Counted from the stretch's first letter, positions 44,138-53,710 are shown. The stretch: DNA of 60,062 bases from Trichocoleus desertorum ATA4-8-CV12 (GCA_019358975.1 JAHHIL010000030.1:1-60062), one strand, 5' to 3'. Notes: a model not told the origin generated them from the sequence alone. Numbers and translations: made by a program.

Positions 44138-44584
44138 ATGGCTACTAGTCGTCGCGTCTCTCGCGTTTCAGAATTAATCAAACGAGAAGTCAGCCAAATG
44201 CTCCTCTCTGGCATCAAAGATGACCGAGTGGGTACGGGCATGGTTAGCGTCACCGATGTTGATGTGTCGGGCGACTTGCAGCATGCCAAGGTTTTCGTCA
44301 GCATTTATGGTAGCGACGAAGCGAGAGCAGAGACAATGGCGGGGCTAAAGTCAGCGACAGGCTTTGTGCGTAGTGAACTAGGGCAGCGAGTTCGGCTCCG
44401 GCGTACGCCAGAAGTGATTTTTGTTGAAGATCGCTCGATTGAACGCGGGACGAGAGTTCTTTCTCTGATCAACCAACTGAGCCAAGACCGCAAACCCGAC
44501 GATGCAGCCGCAGAAATTGACCAGGACGCTGACGATTGGGAAAAAGATCTGGTTGGAGCGGAAGACGAAGATGATGAGGAATAA
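44138..44584 (+). CDS. rbfA: 30S ribosome-binding factor A
   Basis: Maturation factor of 16S rRNA with a KH-like fold. The 148-aa protein has the typical [20 protein letters not shown], then [20 protein letters not shown], and [20 protein letters not shown]. The acidic tail ([20 protein letters not shown]) is longer than in E. coli. The next gene starts 5 nt after the stop, so the two form an operon. Confidence 0.95.
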   Translation: MATSRRVSRVSELIKREVSQMLLSGIKDDRVGTGMVSVTDVDVSGDLQHAKVFVSIYGSDEARAETMAGLKSATGFVRSELGQRVRLRRTPEVIFVEDRSIERGTRVLSLINQLSQDRKPDDAAAEIDQDADDWEKDLVGAEDEDDEE

Positions 44585-44589
44585 CACCT

Positions 44590-46242
44590 TTGGTCGGATC
44601 TAGCGCAACTCCTCCCCTACCCAACTGGGAAAGCTTATCTCTGGCTGAGCAAGTAGCTCAGATGGTGGTTGTCAGAGCTTCGGGCTACCTGTTCGACCAC
44701 CAAATTCAATATCCAATTTGGGAGCCTCCTGCTGCCACACTGCAACATTGGTTGCAAGATCTGGGTGTGGGAGGCGTGATTTTGTTGGGCGGAAGTGCTG
44801 CCGAGATTGCGCTGCGATCGCAACAACTGCAAGACTGGGCGCAGATTCCTCTCTTGATTGCCGCTGATATTGAGGAAGGCGTAGGCCAGCGCTTTCCAGG
44901 TGCCACCTGGTTTCCCCCACCAATGGCGTTAAATGCGATCGCCCAAAGTAATTTAGCCAAAGCACTGCGTTACGCTGAGGCGATGGGCGCTTATACGGCT
45001 CAGGAAGCCCTAGCGATCGGCCTTAATTGGGTATTGGCTCCGATTGTGGATGTTAACAACAACCCCAATAACCCCGTGATTAATGTGCGGGCTTTTGGGG
45101 AAATACCAGAGACGGTATCCAAGCTAGCAACGGCATTCATTCAAGGGGCACAACGGCATCCGGTTCTCACTGCGGCTAAACATTTCCCAGGCCACGGTGA
45201 CACCGCAACAGATTCTCACCTGGATTTGCCTGTCCTAGCTCATTCTCCCGATCGCTTAGCTGCACTGGAATTGCCACCATTTAAGAGCGCGATCGCGGCA
45301 GGTGTCGATACGGTAATGAGTGCTCACCTACAAATCCCTGCTTGGGATGCTCAATATCCTGCGACGCTTTCTCACCGGATTCTGACTCAAGAACTGCGAC
45401 AAAACTTGGGCTTTGAGGGGCTGATTGTCACCGATGCTTTGGTCATGGGCGCGATCGCCAACCGTTATGGTGTGAACGAAGCGCCAATTTTGGCAGTGGA
45501 AGCAGGCGCAGACATTTTGTTGATGCCACTCGACCCCGCAGGTGCGATCAAAGCAGTGTGTGAAGCGGTAGAAACAGGTCGGATTACGCCAGAGCGCATT
45601 CAAGCCTCAGTAGAGCGGATCTGGCGGGCTAAGTTCAAAGTTTGTTCTCCCATGCCTGAGAGTGCTGACATTACCTACGCTTGGGAAAATTTACCGCCAC
45701 CCCCAATTCAACTAGAGCAACTCTCACCACCAGAGGCGATCGCCACTGTCAACAGCATTCTCCAAGACTCTATGCAGATGCACCTGCCTACAGAGTCGCG
45801 TCTCAGCCAGAAGCAGGAGAACCAGCCTTTACGCAACGTCGTGATTGTGGATGATGCCTTAACTTGCGATTTCTTAGGGCGCTATACCCCCGCGATCGCC
45901 CTACCCCAAACCAAAGGCTATCAACTCCAGTTAATCGACAGTCATACACCAAGTATCCCTTTTGAGCCTCAGGCTACAGCCAACCAACCAACTCTGCTGC
46001 AACTCTTTATTCGGGGGAACCCGTTTCGCGGTAGCGCTGGACTCACCCAGACGGCTCAGGATTGGTTTCAATTTTTGCTCAAAACAGATCAACTCCAAGC
46101 ATTGGTGATCTACGGCAGTCCTTATGCAGTGGAGAAGTTTATTCCCCAACTCCCTGCTGATGTGCCTTATGTCTTTACTTACGGTCAAATACCTGCCGCC
46201 CAAGCGATCGCTCTAGACGCTTTATTCAACCCTCAAACCTGA
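44590..46242 (+). CDS. Glycoside hydrolase family 3 (beta-N-acetylhexosaminidase-like)
   Basis: A 550-aa GH3 enzyme. The signature KHFPGHGDTATDSHLDLPVL matches NagZ-type beta-N-acetylglucosaminidases, where the His-Asp pair in this loop is the acid/base; the nucleophile Asp is in LIVTDALVMGAI. NagZ removes GlcNAc from muropeptides in peptidoglycan recycling. The N-terminal barrel is complete; residues about 360-550 form an extra C-terminal domain not found in the short NagZ form. No signal peptide is visible, so it is cytoplasmic by this start (TTG, 5 nt after rbfA). Confidence 0.85.
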   Translation: MVGSSATPPLPNWESLSLAEQVAQMVVVRASGYLFDHQIQYPIWEPPAATLQHWLQDLGVGGVILLGGSAAEIALRSQQLQDWAQIPLLIAADIEEGVGQRFPGATWFPPPMALNAIAQSNLAKALRYAEAMGAYTAQEALAIGLNWVLAPIVDVNNNPNNPVINVRAFGEIPETVSKLATAFIQGAQRHPVLTAAKHFPGHGDTATDSHLDLPVLAHSPDRLAALELPPFKSAIAAGVDTVMSAHLQIPAWDAQYPATLSHRILTQELRQNLGFEGLIVTDALVMGAIANRYGVNEAPILAVEAGADILLMPLDPAGAIKAVCEAVETGRITPERIQASVERIWRAKFKVCSPMPESADITYAWENLPPPPIQLEQLSPPEAIATVNSILQDSMQMHLPTESRLSQKQENQPLRNVVIVDDALTCDFLGRYTPAIALPQTKGYQLQLIDSHTPSIPFEPQATANQPTLLQLFIRGNPFRGSAGLTQTAQDWFQFLLKTDQLQALVIYGSPYAVEKFIPQLPADVPYVFTYGQIPAAQAIALDALFNPQT

Positions 46243-46253
46243 GGTCTAACCCC

Positions 46254-47030
46254 ATGTTGACGACTGCGATCGCTACTCCCAACCTTCCGCAGCTCCCCGC
46301 CTTCACCTCCGTTACCGAAGAACGTCTACACCGCAAACAACGCTTAGCCGCAGCACTCCGGTTGTTTGCTCAGTACGGTTTTGATGAAGGCATTGCAGGC
46401 CATATTACTGTCCGTGACCCCGAGCATCTGGATCACTTCTGGGTCAACCCATTTGGCCTGTACTTTGGTCACATTCGGGTCAGCGATCTCATTTTGGTGA
46501 ACGATGCAGGTGAAGTGGTGGAGGGCGATCGCCCCGTGAACCGTGCTGCCTTTGCGATCCACTCCCAAATCCATGCCGCTCGTCCGGATGGGGTGGCAGC
46601 AGCTCACTCCCACTCTACCTACGGCAAAACTTGGTCCTGTTTAGGTCGCTTGCTCGATCCGCTGACGCAAGATGCCTGCTCTTTCTACCAAGACCACGCT
46701 TTGTTTGATGACTACACCGGAGTCGTGCTCGACCCAGTCGAAGGTCGTCGCATTGCTCAAGCGTTAGGTGAGAAAAAAGCCCTGATTCTCCGCAACCACG
46801 GCTTACTCACAGTCGGTCACACCGTCGATGAAGCGGCCTGGTGGTTCATCACGATGGATCGCTCTTGCCAAGTGCAATTGATGGCAGAAGCTGCAGGAAA
46901 ACCGATCGCGATCGATTCTGAAAATGCCGCGATCGCCCAACGCCAAGTTGGTAGCCACAACATCGGCTGGTTCAGCTTCCAACCGCTCTACGACAAAATT
47001 GTGCGGCAACAACCAGATTTGTTGGACTAA
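46254..47030 (+). CDS. Class II aldolase/adducin family protein
   Basis: A 258-aa class II aldolase-type protein. The Zn site is in VAAAHSHSTYGKTWSCLG (His-x-His) and RNHGLLTVGHTVDEAAWWFI (third His); DEGIAGHITVRDPE lies in the phosphate-binding region. Candidate acid residues follow SFYQDHALFDDYTGV. Fuculose-phosphate or ribulose-phosphate-type activity or decarboxylation cannot be distinguished. It starts 11 nt after the GH3 gene and probably belongs to the rbfA operon. Confidence 0.85.
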   Translation: MLTTAIATPNLPQLPAFTSVTEERLHRKQRLAAALRLFAQYGFDEGIAGHITVRDPEHLDHFWVNPFGLYFGHIRVSDLILVNDAGEVVEGDRPVNRAAFAIHSQIHAARPDGVAAAHSHSTYGKTWSCLGRLLDPLTQDACSFYQDHALFDDYTGVVLDPVEGRRIAQALGEKKALILRNHGLLTVGHTVDEAAWWFITMDRSCQVQLMAEAAGKPIAIDSENAAIAQRQVGSHNIGWFSFQPLYDKIVRQQPDLLD

Positions 47031-47050
47031 ATAAATAACCTTTCCCCAAA

Positions 47051-47109
47051 CCCTCTCCGACGCGGAGAGGGGCTATGAATCTAGCTCCCCTTCCCTACTA
47101 GGGAAGGGG
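47051..47109. repeat. Double hairpin between class II aldolase gene and hemB
   Basis: Two perfect stems: CCCTCTCCG (47051-47059)/CGGAGAGGG (47063-47071) and CCCCTTCCCT (47087-47096)/AGGGAAGGGG (47100-47109). It sits between convergent genes and may act as terminator for both, although no T-tract follows. Related to the element at 29400-29462. Confidence 0.55.
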
Positions 47110-47121
47110 CTGGGGGTTAGG

Positions 47122-48105
47122 TTAAGCACCCAACCAACGAGCAATATCCTTGGCGTGGTAAGTGAGGATCAAATCAGCACCCGCACGCTTAAAGCTGGTC
47201 ATGGTTTCCATCACGACTTTCTCTTCATCAATCCAGCCGTTGAGGGCTGCGGCTTTCACCATCGAGTATTCGCCAGAGACGTTATAGGCTGCGACAGGTA
47301 GGTTGGTCGCTTCCTTCACCCGCCAGATGATGTCCATGTAGGACAGCGCAGGCTTCACCATCAGCATGTCCGCACCTTCGGCGATGTCTAGCTCAATTTC
47401 TTTGATGGCTTCACGGGCATTGCCAGGGTCCATTTGGTACGTACGGCGATCGCCAAACTGAGGCGCAGAATCTGCCGCATCCCGGAAAGGGCCATAGTAG
47501 GCAGAAGCATACTTAGCCGCATAGGAAAGAATCGGCAGATCTGGGAAACCCGCTTCATCCAAACCTTGCCGAATCGCTTGCACAAAACCATCCATCATCC
47601 CCGAAGGCGCAATAATGTCAACGCCCGCTTTAGCTTGGGAAACTGCGGTTTTCTTCAGCAACTCTAGGGTGGGGTCATTCAGTACCCGACCGCTCAAATC
47701 TCCGACTTGTAGATAGCCACAGTGACCATGAGAGGTGTACTCGCACAGGCAGGTGTCAGCAATCACAATTAGATCAGGAACTGCTTCTTTCACTGCCGTT
47801 GCCGCTTTCTGGACAATGCCGCAGTCATGCCAAGCGCCTGTTGCGTCGATATCTTTGTCAGCAGGAATGCCAAACAGAATAATTGCAGGGATGCCTAGGT
47901 CATAGACTTCTTTGGCTTCCTCAACAATTTTGTCGATCGAGAGTTGGTAAACGCCTGGCATGGAACGAACTTCCTGAGCGATCGCCTCTCCCGGAACGGC
48001 AAACAGCGGGTAGATCAAATCGCTGGTGGTGACAATAGTTTCACGTACCATCCGACGAAGCTGAGGATTGGCACGCAGGCGGCGAGGGCGATGGGTCGGA
48101 AACAT
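47122..48105 (-). CDS. hemB: Porphobilinogen synthase (5-aminolevulinate dehydratase)
   Basis: Condenses two aminolevulinates into porphobilinogen, a common step for heme, chlorophyll, bilins and cobalamin. The 327-aa protein has the Zn-site type [14 protein letters not shown] with three Cys, the Schiff-base lysines in [20 protein letters not shown] and [14 protein letters not shown], and the [12 protein letters not shown] segment. ATG 48105 gives the usual N-terminus ([20 protein letters not shown]); a longer frame to 48195 would add an unconserved leader. Confidence 0.96.
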   Translation of the reverse strand: MFPTHRPRRLRANPQLRRMVRETIVTTSDLIYPLFAVPGEAIAQEVRSMPGVYQLSIDKIVEEAKEVYDLGIPAIILFGIPADKDIDATGAWHDCGIVQKAATAVKEAVPDLIVIADTCLCEYTSHGHCGYLQVGDLSGRVLNDPTLELLKKTAVSQAKAGVDIIAPSGMMDGFVQAIRQGLDEAGFPDLPILSYAAKYASAYYGPFRDAADSAPQFGDRRTYQMDPGNAREAIKEIELDIAEGADMLMVKPALSYMDIIWRVKEATNLPVAAYNVSGEYSMVKAAALNGWIDEEKVVMETMTSFKRAGADLILTYHAKDIARWLGA

Positions 48106-48272
48106 AGCGTCTACTAAAGGTAAAAAATTTAGAAAACCTACCTGGCTTAGCAACCTCGTAACGAAAGGTTGACTAACTCTCAAACTTCTCAACAATTTAT
48201 TTAGTGTAAGGCTTGTTGCTTAGCCACTTACAACTCAGTAACTTTCTGTAAAACTCCAGATATTTCCTGAAC

Positions 48273-48304
48273 AAAAAATAAGGACACAGCCTGCTGCGTC
48301 CTTA
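48273..48304 (-). terminator. Intrinsic terminator of rplU-rpmA
   Basis: On the minus strand TAAGGACGCAG pairs with CTGTGTCCTTA (one mismatch), with a small loop and six T behind it. It follows the rpmA stop by 34 nt. Confidence 0.88.
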
Positions 48305-48337
48305 CAGTTGATTTCAATGAATTGCGATCGCTTTAGC

Positions 48338-48622
48338 TTAAGCAGTCACTGCAACAGCAGCTTCAGCAGCAGCGGGATAAACGCTGACTTTCTTGCCGCT
48401 CTTGCCTCTTCTTTCAAAGGTAACGACACCATCAACCAATGCGAAGAGAGTGTCATCGCTACCACGAGCGACGTTGTTACCGGGGTGGAACTTGGTGCCC
48501 CGTTGACGCACCAAAATGTTGCCAGCGCGAACTGCCTGACCACCAAAGCGCTTAACGCCTAGGCGCTGAGCATTCGAATCGCGACCGTTACGAGTACTAC
48601 CTGTACCTTTCTTATGAGCCAT
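48338..48622 (-). CDS. rpmA: 50S ribosomal protein L27
   Basis: A 94-aa L27 with the N-terminal [20 protein letters not shown] that reaches the peptidyl-transferase centre and the [20 protein letters not shown] core. The C-terminus ends in an Ala/Val tail. It is the second gene of the L21-L27 operon and a terminator follows. Confidence 0.97.
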   Translation of the reverse strand: MAHKKGTGSTRNGRDSNAQRLGVKRFGGQAVRAGNILVRQRGTKFHPGNNVARGSDDTLFALVDGVVTFERRGKSGKKVSVYPAAAEAAVAVTA

Positions 48623-48679
48623 TTTTCCCTCAGAGATCTCTACAAGTTTTTCAGGTTGACAATGCTGCCTGACTTGATC

Positions 48680-49024
48680 TTAGCCTTCGCTTGCACCCAA
48701 CTCGGTGCCATTCACATTGATGGAGTTGATCATCAAGCGGGTTAATTCTTGACGGTGGCCCTGCTTCTTACGGGTTTTCTTCTTAGGCTGCATCTTATAC
48801 ACGATGATCTTGCGGCCCCGCAGTTGGCGCAGGATGGTACCCTGAACCGCTGCCCCTGCGACTAAAGGCTGACCCACAGAGATTTCACCATCGTTCTGCA
48901 CAAACAGAACTTTGTCGATGGTGACAGCGGCATCGACATCACCTGCAATCCGCTCGACATCATAAAAGCGACCCGGTTCTACCCGCAGTTGCTTTCCACC
49001 CGTTTCAATAATTGCGTAAGCCAT
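48680..49024 (-). CDS. rplU: 50S ribosomal protein L21
   Basis: A 114-aa L21: [20 protein letters not shown] at the start and [20 protein letters not shown] in the basic segment. First gene of the L21-L27 operon, 57 nt before rpmA. ATG 49024 has AGGAG upstream (plus-strand CTCCT at 49032-49036). Confidence 0.97.
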   Translation of the reverse strand: MAYAIIETGGKQLRVEPGRFYDVERIAGDVDAAVTIDKVLFVQNDGEISVGQPLVAGAAVQGTILRQLRGRKIIVYKMQPKKKTRKKQGHRQELTRLMINSINVNGTELGASEG

Positions 49025-49160
49025 GAAATTCTCCTAACAGTTGCCGTACAGGTAGCTGGTTAATGCTCTTTATGAAATGCTTTGCACAATCAGCATGCCA
49101 GCTTTTTGTGGTGCCTTCACCTGATCCGAGCAGGAATAGACAGACAATTTGCCATTATGC

Positions 49161-50348
49161 CTAATTTGCCGCCTTAATGTCAAGGTGCGATCGCGGTTGT
49201 CGCCGTTGTTGTACCCACAAACCCAGCCCCAAACCTACCAGCAAAATGCTAACGAAATAACCCAAGACAAGGAGGCGCGATCGCAATGGTGGCTCTATGC
49301 CTTCCACTTCAATTTCTTGGGCAACTTTGAAGGCTGAAAACTGACGAGCTGCATCCGGTTTTGGCGCGACTTCGATTTCGATTTGGTGGGGTGCGCCATC
49401 AAAAAACTGTTGCTGCCAAGCAAGCTTACCTTGGCGATCGGGGCTGGCTTGATGAGCAAATGCCACCCAACCTGCTTCTAAAGATTTGGCTTGGATGTTG
49501 AAGACAATATCTTGGACAGGTTGACCTGTTGTAGCGTCGATCGCCTGGACTGCGAGTTCCGCAGGTTCGCCCACGGTGGCATGGTGATGTCCTAGCAGCT
49601 TGACCTCTAAGCCTTGAGTGTTCAAGCTGCTAGGGATTGCGGCCTGCTCTCCATGAGCATGTTCATGGGAGTGCTCATGAGAGTGAGACAACTCAGCACT
49701 GATGTTGACTACGAGTAGAGCCGCGATCGCAACGACAATGGCTCCACTTAATAGTAAGCGAACGCGCTGCGGCGCAATTTCTCCTGGTTGTAGCTCTTGC
49801 TTGCCGCCAATCACCCAACCACCACCAAAGCCTACTCCCAACAGAATCACGACCAAAATGGCAAAGTTGCGATATTTGATCGAGTTCTCGGCGACGGGCA
49901 GCGTTAAGGTCTGCTGGAACGGGGTAAAAGCATTGGCAACAGTTGGTGTTACTTCAACTTGCAACTGGTACTTACCGCGAATCGGTAGCATCTGCTGGAA
50001 TTGCAGTTGGCCCTGAGGTGCGATCGCAGCCAAGTCTAGGAGCTGAGTGCCCTCAACCATAGGGAAATCGGTGGGCAACCAAGGATTTGCAGGTGGAGTC
50101 AAGAGCTTGACGTGAATGTTGGCATTTTGCAGCGGCTTGCCATTCACATCAAGTGCTTGTAGCGTCAACTGCACTGGTCGTTGGGGCTGCGCGGCTTCGG
50201 CCTCAAACGGCAGCAATTGGCTAGCGGGTGGTTCGGTTGCCAGTTTCACGGATGGCTGGACTGCTTGCGATCGCCCTACCGACCCATAGCCTAAAGCTCC
50301 TAGCAGCCCTAATAAGCTGAGGAGCGAAACAAGTTTAATTTTTGTCAT
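49161..50348 (-). CDS. Histidine-rich multi-span membrane protein in a B12-riboswitch operon (putative cobalt-related)
   Basis: A 395-aa protein of no family I know. It starts with a signal-anchor (5-21), then an Ig/YtkA-like beta domain (about 55-155, with LTLQALDVNGKPLQNANIHV), two membrane helices (160-181 and 197-217), a His-rich loop (SHSHEHSHEHAHGE, six His at 222-232), a second such domain (about 245-350, with a HHH at 254-256) and a last helix (358-380) with a short cytoplasmic tail. The loop beside helix 2 could bind Co or Ni. It follows the CbtB-like gene by 57 bp, where CbtA, the usual five-span partner, would be expected. Role in cobalt uptake is inferred from the riboswitch and neighbour. 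Confidence 0.55.
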   Translation of the reverse strand: MTKIKLVSLLSLLGLLGALGYGSVGRSQAVQPSVKLATEPPASQLLPFEAEAAQPQRPVQLTLQALDVNGKPLQNANIHVKLLTPPANPWLPTDFPMVEGTQLLDLAAIAPQGQLQFQQMLPIRGKYQLQVEVTPTVANAFTPFQQTLTLPVAENSIKYRNFAILVVILLGVGFGGGWVIGGKQELQPGEIAPQRVRLLLSGAIVVAIAALLVVNISAELSHSHEHSHEHAHGEQAAIPSSLNTQGLEVKLLGHHHATVGEPAELAVQAIDATTGQPVQDIVFNIQAKSLEAGWVAFAHQASPDRQGKLAWQQQFFDGAPHQIEIEVAPKPDAARQFSAFKVAQEIEVEGIEPPLRSRLLVLGYFVSILLVGLGLGLWVQQRRQPRSHLDIKAAN

Positions 50349-50405
50349 TGGTACTTAAAACCTTGAGGGTGCTGAGGATTGAGAATTCTGACGAAGCGCG
50401 AAATT

Positions 50406-50603
50406 CTAGTGGCAGCTAACGCTCAAGGTGTTGTGACGCAGCGAGTGCATGTGGTTATGAGCGGCAGGATAGGTGGAGAAATAAACCGTCCAGAGCGTCA
50501 ACGCACATAAGGAAGTAAATAGGGTGGCTTGCACAGGCACCGAAAGCGTCCAACGGATGGCCTGTTGCTGAAGAGATCCAGAAGTTAGGGATGCAGTTCT
50601 CAT
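50406..50603 (-). CDS. cbtB: CbtB-like cobalt transporter subunit
   Basis: A 65-aa single-span protein. One helix (about 22-44, VPVQATLFTSLCALTLWTVY) is followed by a His-rich C-terminus, PAAHNHMHSLRHNTLSVSCH (H49, H51, H53, H57, H65). This matches the HN-x-x-H-x-x-RH...CH pattern of CbtB, predicted cobalt transporter subunit typically found under B12 riboswitches. ATG 50603 has GAGG 6 nt before it. A cobalamin riboswitch lies directly upstream. Partner CbtA is absent next to it. Confidence 0.72.
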   Translation of the reverse strand: MRTASLTSGSLQQQAIRWTLSVPVQATLFTSLCALTLWTVYFSTYPAAHNHMHSLRHNTLSVSCH

Positions 50604-50635
50604 CGTGTACCTCGCACATTAGAGCTATAGAACTT

Positions 50636-50775
50636 CCCATCGGCGGGCATCCTGGCTCAGAAGTTTTCGCCTAGTTGCTGAAACTCCTTCACAGTTGCGG
50701 GACAGCGTCGGATTTACACCAAACTTTCCCCGTTACCTCTAGTGACTGTTCCTCACTAGAACCGCATGAGTAGGG
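50636..50775 (-). promoter_or_regulatory. Cobalamin (B12) riboswitch
   Basis: The minus strand contains the conserved cobalamin aptamer elements in order: ACGGGGAAAGTTTGGTGTAA with ATCC (50732-50709), GCTGTCCCGCAACTGTGA (50706-50689, the B12-box region), and GAGCCAGGATGCCCGCC (50659-50643). Outer pairing is less certain, so the ends are approximate. It precedes the CbtB-like gene; B12 would switch the operon off. Confidence 0.92.
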
Positions 50776-50828
50776 CAATCATATCACTGTTTATTGACAC
50801 AAAACTGCGATCGCGTCTCTTGGCAGTC

Positions 50829-52577
50829 CTATCGCAGCATCTCCTCCAAAGCATGTTGGTTCCACAGCGATTTGTACAATCCAGGCTGTTTCAGAAGCTG
50901 TTCATGGGTACCCGTCTGGACAATCTGACCATGCTCCATGACAAAAATGCGATCGGCGGTGGCAGCCGCAGCCAGTTGGTGGGAGATAAACAAGACGGTC
51001 TTACGCTGGGTGCCTTCTGACAAATTTTGCAGAATCTGGGTGGCAGTTTGGTTATCGACGCTGGAGAGGGCGTCATCCAAAATTAAGATCGGAGCATCGA
51101 CCAATAAGGCTCGACCCAAAGCGCTACGCTGGCGTTGCCCACCTGATAAGGTAATCCCGCGTTCGCCCACGACCGTTTCGTATTGGTGCGGGAAGTTGAG
51201 AATTTCTTGGTGAATTTGGGCCTGCTTGGCTGCGTACTCCACCTCTGGCTGTTCTGCTAGAGGGTCGCCGTAACGAATATTGTTCTTGACTGTGGTGCTG
51301 AAGAGGAAGCTATCTTGCGGGACATAGGCGATCGCAGACCGCAAATCCTGCAATCGCAATTGGGTAATATCGTAGCCATCGACGAACAACTGCCCTGGCG
51401 CAATATCCAGTAACCGAGGAATGGCGTTGGCTAAAGTAGACTTACCTGACCCGATTGACCCCACAATTGCGACTGTTTCCCCCGGTTCGATCGTAAAGCT
51501 GACATTTTGCAGCGCTGGCATGACGGAGCCAGGATAGGTAAAGCTGAGATCGCGAGCGGTGAGGCGGCCTTTGACTTCTGCTAAGGCTAACGGCACCACA
51601 CCCGGTTCGTTTTTGATCTTCGGTTCCACCGTCAAGATTGACTCGACGCGATCGATACTAACTTCACCTCGTTGATACGCCGTGATCGTAAAGCCGAGCA
51701 GCGCTGTTGGGAAGATCAGGCGTTCGACATACAGGAGCAAGGCGATAAAGTCACCTACACTCAGCGCTCCCGTGGCGATCGCTCTAGCCCCCTGCCACAA
51801 CAACACCAGAATACTGAGGCTGGCAATGCCGATCAGTAAGGGAAATAAAGTATTGCGGGTTCTGGCTAGATTCAGGTTGGCTTTGAGGAGTTGCTGATTC
51901 AGTTCTCGGAAGGCTCGCCGCTCATTTTCTTCTTGAGCGTAGATCTTGATCAAGGCGATGCCGCTCATGTCTTCTTGAATCAGGTCGCTCATTCTAGAGA
52001 GTTCTTCTTGCACCGCGATCTGCTCATTGCGGAGGCGATCGCTAAACAGGCGCACCAGCATCAACATAAACGGATAAGGCACGATCGCCAGTAAGCTCAG
52101 CTTCCAGTTAATCGTCAGCATGACGGGCAACGTTAAGCTGTAGGCAAAGACAGTATTCGCCAAGCTGAGCACTGCAAACCCTACCAACCGCCGAATGTTG
52201 TCTACATCACTCGTAGCGCGGCTGATCAGATCCCCAGCGGTGTTGAGGGAGAAGTAAGACGGCTCTAACGTCAGAAGGTGACTGAAGATCTTCTGTTTTA
52301 GGTCAAATTCCACCTGCCGCCCAGTGCCAAACAGCAAAATCCGCGAAATCATGCGGATCCCCCACATGACGGACGCTAGGGCCAAAATTAGCCCCACATA
52401 GTACAAAACTCGGTCGAAGCTAAAGGTGACTTGGAGATCATCAATCGCATTGCGGATCACCAGCGGAATATAAACCCCGACTACGTTCACAATTAGCAGT
52501 GATAGAACGCCTAAAGCGGTGGTTTTCCAGTGGGGTTGTAAGTAAGCCGCAAGTTTCCGTAGCTGAGAGCGAGCCAT
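50829..52577 (-). CDS. ABC-type exporter half-transporter (ABCB-like, fused permease-ATPase)
   Basis: A 582-aa exporter with six membrane helices (residues about 15-300) and a nucleotide-binding domain: Walker A IVGSIGSGKSTLANAI, signature ITLSGGQRQRSALGRALLVD, Walker B APILILDDALSSVD, H-loop FISHQL. All motifs are intact, so it should work as a homo- or heterodimer. Substrate unknown (lipid, drug or peptide). ATG 52577 is used; TTG 52583 also possible. It ends upstream of the riboswitch and is not part of that operon. Confidence 0.93.
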   Translation of the reverse strand: MARSQLRKLAAYLQPHWKTTALGVLSLLIVNVVGVYIPLVIRNAIDDLQVTFSFDRVLYYVGLILALASVMWGIRMISRILLFGTGRQVEFDLKQKIFSHLLTLEPSYFSLNTAGDLISRATSDVDNIRRLVGFAVLSLANTVFAYSLTLPVMLTINWKLSLLAIVPYPFMLMLVRLFSDRLRNEQIAVQEELSRMSDLIQEDMSGIALIKIYAQEENERRAFRELNQQLLKANLNLARTRNTLFPLLIGIASLSILVLLWQGARAIATGALSVGDFIALLLYVERLIFPTALLGFTITAYQRGEVSIDRVESILTVEPKIKNEPGVVPLALAEVKGRLTARDLSFTYPGSVMPALQNVSFTIEPGETVAIVGSIGSGKSTLANAIPRLLDIAPGQLFVDGYDITQLRLQDLRSAIAYVPQDSFLFSTTVKNNIRYGDPLAEQPEVEYAAKQAQIHQEILNFPHQYETVVGERGITLSGGQRQRSALGRALLVDAPILILDDALSSVDNQTATQILQNLSEGTQRKTVLFISHQLAAAATADRIFVMEHGQIVQTGTHEQLLKQPGLYKSLWNQHALEEMLR

Positions 52578-52666
52578 GAGCAAAAATCCAGCAACCTTTT
52601 GATCGTCATCCCTTTGATCATCGTAAACGAATTACCTGGGTAGCAGGCACCCCTCTAGGAGCCGAT

Positions 52667-53710
52667 CTAGATACCTAAAGGCGCGAGCCAACCCCTTAAG
52701 AAGTAGTACACCGAGAGCAAGTACTCCTCAATTACGCGAGTTGTGATCACGAGAGTATCGGCACTAGGGACAAAATCCGCAAGCCGCAATCTGCGCCTGA
52801 GATTGCCACCCGACTCAAAGGTATAAAAGTTGGTGGGTCGAGGAATGACTCGAATGCCAGCTCTGGCAAAGGTTAGAGCTGCTCGCCGAGTGTTGGTCGC
52901 TGAGGTGACTAAGATGACGCGATCGCCCAGTCGCCGCTCCATTAAAATTCGGCCCACCGCTACGGCACTGGTTCGCACATCTACACCAGTCGGCTCCACT
53001 ACAATATCGTCCCGAGCCACTCCCATATTGATCAGCAAAGTTTCAATATCCCTTGCTTCCACAATTTCCTCAGGCTTGCCTTGTAAATCGCCCCTCGGAC
53101 CTGCACTAACAATCACCAAAGGTCGATTCCCCAGCCGCAGTTGATCTTGATACAGTTGAGCGGCGTAAATAATGCGATCGCCCGTATCAGTCAGTTGAAT
53201 TTGCCGCCGATACGGTAGATTTGCCTGCGTGGTTCCCCACCCCAACACCGCGATCGCGGCGGCTGTTTGCTCTTCTGGCGGTGTCAATGTAGTAGGGCAC
53301 TGGAGATCACAAAGTTCTCGCCGTTGCTGATCGAACTGGATAGCAGATTGCTCAGTTTTTTGAGCTAAAGCGTAAGCCACAAAGGGAGTACTAGAAATCA
53401 ACAGAATGAGTAGGGCCGCGATGACTAAAGTACCACCTGGTTTCTTGAGCCCACCTTTGTCCATCTTGGCAGCAGCACTGGCTAGTAGCAGTAACGACAA
53501 GCCGAGTGGCTTAAAAGGCAGCGATAGCACACTCCAAACGGTAGAGACAATTCGACTGGTCGGCGTTAGGAAGGCCAGGATGATGAACAACACCATCACA
53601 AAGGCACCGAGCCAGGTGTAGTACTCCTTCGGAATCAGCTTCTGGAGGACGTACCAAATAATTATGCCAACTAGCAGCCACAGCAGAACTAACGTTAATA
53701 GTTCAAACAT
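52667..53710 (-). CDS. YdcF-family (DUF218) membrane protein
   Basis: A 347-aa protein. Residues 1-120 hold four membrane helices; the DUF218 domain follows at about 145 (AAAIAVLGWGTTQANLPYRR), with VIVSAGPRGDLQGKPEEIVE, EARDIETLLINMGVARDDIV and VTSATNTRRAALTFARAGIR. The family includes ElyC/SanA, which act in envelope and peptidoglycan homeostasis. Role here is unknown. ATG 53710 is used. Confidence 0.85.
   Translation of the reverse strand: MFELLTLVLLWLLVGIIIWYVLQKLIPKEYYTWLGAFVMVLFIILAFLTPTSRIVSTVWSVLSLPFKPLGLSLLLLASAAAKMDKGGLKKPGGTLVIAALLILLISSTPFVAYALAQKTEQSAIQFDQQRRELCDLQCPTTLTPPEEQTAAAIAVLGWGTTQANLPYRRQIQLTDTGDRIIYAAQLYQDQLRLGNRPLVIVSAGPRGDLQGKPEEIVEARDIETLLINMGVARDDIVVEPTGVDVRTSAVAVGRILMERRLGDRVILVTSATNTRRAALTFARAGIRVIPRPTNFYTFESGGNLRRRLRLADFVPSADTLVITTRVIEEYLLSVYYFLRGWLAPLGI

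Noticed and set aside
48106-48195. N-terminal extension of hemB
   Set aside because: The conserved family start is [10 protein letters not shown] at 48105; the extension is unconserved-looking.
50455-50640. 61-aa minus-strand frame overlapping the CbtB-like gene
   Set aside because: It overlaps the true gene in another frame and starts inside the riboswitch 3' end.
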